64,000 bases of DNA, taken from an uncultured Flavobacterium sp. (lineage in GTDB: Bacteria; Bacteroidota; Bacteroidia; Flavobacteriales; Flavobacteriaceae). Location: positions 682,001-746,000 of the forward strand of contig NZ_OX638201.1 of the NCBI RefSeq assembly GCF_951805225.1, given 5' to 3'. Of this stretch, positions 62,262-64,000 are shown piece by piece (within the stretch, counting starts at the first letter, position 1; every line of letters starts with the position of its first letter). The position numbers and the translations under genes are program-made. Under the pieces are notes generated by a model. That model saw only the letters and a list, made by a program, of their open reading frames with translations, was not told where the DNA came from and ran no database searches.

Positions 62262-62269
62262 CAAAAATA
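62262..62269 (-). promoter_or_regulatory. Possible -7 box for the Gfo/Idh/MocA operon
   Basis: On the minus strand the bases read TATTTTTG, matching TAnnTTTG 16 bases before the ATG at 62245. No TTG occurs at the standard distance. Confidence 0.38.
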
Positions 62270-62338
62270 TAATTTATTTGTCGAAAGTGAAAGTTAATGC
62301 AATAAAGATTTAGGAATTTAATAATTAAAAATCAATAT

Positions 62339-62367
62339 TTGATTTACTGTTTTGTTTCCTATTTTTG
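62339..62367 (+). promoter_or_regulatory. Promoter of pcm
   Basis: TTG at 62339-62341, an 18-base spacer and TATTTTTG at 62360-62367 fit the Bacteroidota consensus. The start codon TTG at 62389 lies 21 bases downstream, so the leader is short. Confidence 0.75.
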
Positions 62368-62388
62368 CAAAAATAAAACCTACCCATT

Positions 62389-63030
62389 TTGAAAGACACT
62401 GCCAAACATCAAGGACTTCGTAATCAATTAGTAAGCACTTTAGAACAAAAAGGAATTACTGATAAAGCGGTTTTGGATGCGATAAAAAAAATCCCAAGAC
62501 ATCTTTTTTTAAATTCTAGTTTTGAAGATTACGCTTATCAGGATAAGGCTTTTCCTATAGGAGCGGGGCAAACTATTTCGCAACCTTACACTGTTGCTTT
62601 TCAATCTCAATTGTTAGAAGTAAAAAAAGAACACAAAATCCTTGAAATAGGAACTGGCTCCGGTTACCAAACTGCAGTTTTATGTATGTTGGGCGCTAAG
62701 GTATATAGCGTGGAAAGACAGAATGAGTTGTTTAAAACGACTTCAAATTTATTTCCAAAATTAAATATTCGTCCTAAACATTTATCATTTGGTGACGGAT
62801 ACAAAGGATTGCCAAGTTATGCACCGTTTGATAGTATTATTGTAACGGCGGGCGCTCCGTTTATTCCGCAGCCATTAATGGCGCAGTTAAAAATAGGAGG
62901 AAGATTAGTAATTCCGTTAGGCGAAGATGTTCAGATTATGACATTATTGATTCGAAAAAATGAAACACAATTCGAAAAACATGAGTTTGGAGAATTTAGA
63001 TTTGTTCCTTTATTAGAAGATAAAAATTAA
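62389..63030 (+). CDS. pcm: Protein-L-isoaspartate O-methyltransferase
   Basis: This 213-residue protein starts at a TTG codon (MKDTAKHQGLRNQLV); no in-frame ATG precedes it after the promoter, so a TTG start is accepted. It has the family segment IPRHLF, then FPIGAGQTISQPYTVAFQ, and the SAM-binding motif ILEIGTGSGYQTAVL. It methylates isoaspartyl residues so that aged proteins can be repaired. It is a single-gene unit. Confidence 0.95.
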   Translation: MKDTAKHQGLRNQLVSTLEQKGITDKAVLDAIKKIPRHLFLNSSFEDYAYQDKAFPIGAGQTISQPYTVAFQSQLLEVKKEHKILEIGTGSGYQTAVLCMLGAKVYSVERQNELFKTTSNLFPKLNIRPKHLSFGDGYKGLPSYAPFDSIIVTAGAPFIPQPLMAQLKIGGRLVIPLGEDVQIMTLLIRKNETQFEKHEFGEFRFVPLLEDKN

Positions 63031-63033
63031 GAG

Positions 63034-63062
63034 AAAAGCCCAATTTAGTTGGGCTTTTTTTA
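63034..63062. terminator. Bidirectional terminator between pcm and the Fic gene
   Basis: A 10-bp stem, AAAAGCCCAA / TTGGGCTTTT, has the short loop TTTAG, with T residues to its right and A residues to its left. The pcm and Fic genes converge here, and the Fic stop codon lies in the T run. Confidence 0.88.
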
Positions 63063-64000
63063 TTGACCAATAATACTAATATATCGTTCTAGATTTTCTT
63101 TTTCAATTTGAGCAATAAAAAGTAAAAAGTCTTCTTTGTTATTCTTGGTTTGGGCAATTTCAAGACTTTGGTAGTATTGCATACGACTATCATAATCTCC
63201 TTTTATATTAGCAATGATATATCCTTTTTGTAATAGGATTAAATTCATGACAAGACGAGAAGTTCGCCCGTTTCCATCAATAAAAGGATGAATTGTGACT
63301 AATCTCTCATGCATTTCGGCAGCAAGAATGATTGGATGTAATTTGTTCTTGTTGATTTCGTACCAAATAAAATAATCTTCCATTTCTTTTGCAACCATAA
63401 AAGGTTGTGGCGGCATATGTGTACTTCCTTTTATCATAACCTGGACTTTTCTATAACGTCCTGCGTCTTCAGGAATTATTCCGCGTAAAATTAAATTGTG
63501 AATCGATAAAAGATCACGTTCGTTTAGGGAAGCATTTCTTTGCATCAAATCTTTAATAAAACCAATAGCTTCTTGATGATTAATAGCTTCTAAATGCTCG
63601 CGCATACTTTTTCCCGAAATAGTCAAACCTTCATTAATAACCATATCTGTTTCGCGAAGTGTCATTGTGTTACCTTCAATACGATTACTTTCAAAAGTAT
63701 ATTCTAACTCTAAAGCCTGAGTGATTCTAAAGCTATCATATTGACGATAACTATCTAGTTTCTCTTTTAAAAGATCGATCTCATTTAAAAGTTTTTCTAA
63801 AGTATTGGAAATCTTTAATTTCGAAACTGTTTTGTTATATTTTATTTCTTGTTCGGCTAGTATTAAAGCTTTTAAAGCAAATTCATCATCTCCAATTTCA
63901 TACAGAATTTTTTCTTTAAGCCATGCGATCATTAAAGTTTCATAATCGATTTCTAAAAGTTGAGCAAGTTTAGAAATTTGATCTTTAGTTGGTTTTCTCG
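63060..64000 (-). CDS. HTH-Fic protein: Fic domain with N-terminal XRE-like helix-turn-helix (N-terminus cut by window edge)
   Basis: An ATG at 63932 would give 290 residues, but the frame stays open to 64000. The extra codons read RKPTKDQISKLAQLLEIDYETL and continue into MIAWLKEKILYEIG, which is the end of an XRE-type helix-turn-helix. The true start is therefore outside the window. The Fic core motif HPFIDGNGRTSR is intact. The class II inhibitory helix motif appears as SNRIEGN. Fic enzymes AMPylate or otherwise modify protein hydroxyls. The HTH suggests DNA-binding regulation, either self-regulation or a toxin-antitoxin-like role; the target is unknown. Confidence 0.88.
   Translation of the reverse strand, partial: RKPTKDQISKLAQLLEIDYETLMIAWLKEKILYEIGDDEFALKALILAEQEIKYNKTVSKLKISNTLEKLLNEIDLLKEKLDSYRQYDSFRITQALELEYTFESNRIEGNTMTLRETDMVINEGLTISGKSMREHLEAINHQEAIGFIKDLMQRNASLNERDLLSIHNLILRGIIPEDAGRYRKVQVMIKGSTHMPPQPFMVAKEMEDYFIWYEINKNKLHPIILAAEMHERLVTIHPFIDGNGRTSRLVMNLILLQKGYIIANIKGDYDSRMQYYQSLEIAQTKNNKEDFLLFIAQIEKENLERYISIIGQ

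Noticed and set aside
1..64000. Insertion sequences, prophage genes, tRNA or rRNA genes
   Set aside because: I saw no transposase, integrase or phage structural motif, and no tRNA- or rRNA-like segment in the gaps. The repeats found are short and lack a coding core.

Overview
The window looks like a chromosomal stretch of a Flavobacterium species close to the F. johnsoniae group. The DNA is AT-rich. It carries Bacteroidota-only families: a type B T9SS C-terminal domain, PorP/SprF, an omega-like RpoZ, DUF4835, DUF6495 and DUF6913. Several promoters fit the Bacteroidota consensus TTG-N17-23-TAnnTTTG. The gene order bamD-rpoZ-coaBC-DUF4835-recN is typical of the phylum. I see no rRNA, tRNA, insertion sequence, prophage or CRISPR array. 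The species assignment is inference.

Layout. 1-4604 is mostly minus strand: a secreted adenosine deaminase cut by the left edge, a pirin/OsmC/GNAT operon and an AlkC-like DNA glycosylase, separated by repeat-rich intergenic DNA. 4954-10495 is plus strand: nadC, a YihY/BrkB membrane protein, a DUF2147 protein, a subclass B1 metallo-beta-lactamase and priA. A LytTR response regulator (minus) is divergent from the rpsF-rpsR-rplI operon (11373-12523). A TonB-dependent receptor and a DUF6495 protein follow.

16443-33218 is the surface-adhesion region. An AT-rich leader of about 1.2 kb precedes a 4217-residue adhesin with a type B T9SS C-terminal domain. The adhesin contains 24 tandem Ig-like repeats, 17 of them nearly identical. 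It is followed closely by a PorP/SprF-family partner and a PorE-like OmpA protein (TPR, PD40 propeller, carboxypeptidase-regulatory and OmpA domains). This has the layout of an SprB-type adhesin secretion cassette.

33466-49947 is housekeeping: ligA, a YhhN-like membrane protein, a 5'-nucleotidase split over two minus-strand genes, DUF6913-dapA, the bamD-to-recN operon, fabV, a family 2 glycosyltransferase, coaE and a two-component system. 49948-50637 is non-coding in the main, with a possible 27-codon ORF followed by a terminator. 50638-54003 is the most suggestive accessory locus: an unrecognised basic CxxC protein, an RtcB RNA ligase, the release factor PrfH and a TPR protein in one tight operon. 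This resembles the known RtcB/PrfH damaged-ribosome rescue and repair module, with two further genes.

54336-64000 is mostly minus strand: an acyl-ACP thioesterase, miaA, a K+ channel with a C-terminal zinc ribbon, a DEDDh exonuclease/GIY-YIG fusion, a YggS protein, 3-hydroxybutyryl-CoA dehydrogenase, a Gfo/Idh/MocA oxidoreductase and two unknowns. It then has pcm on the plus strand and a Fic protein whose N-terminal helix-turn-helix runs off the right edge.
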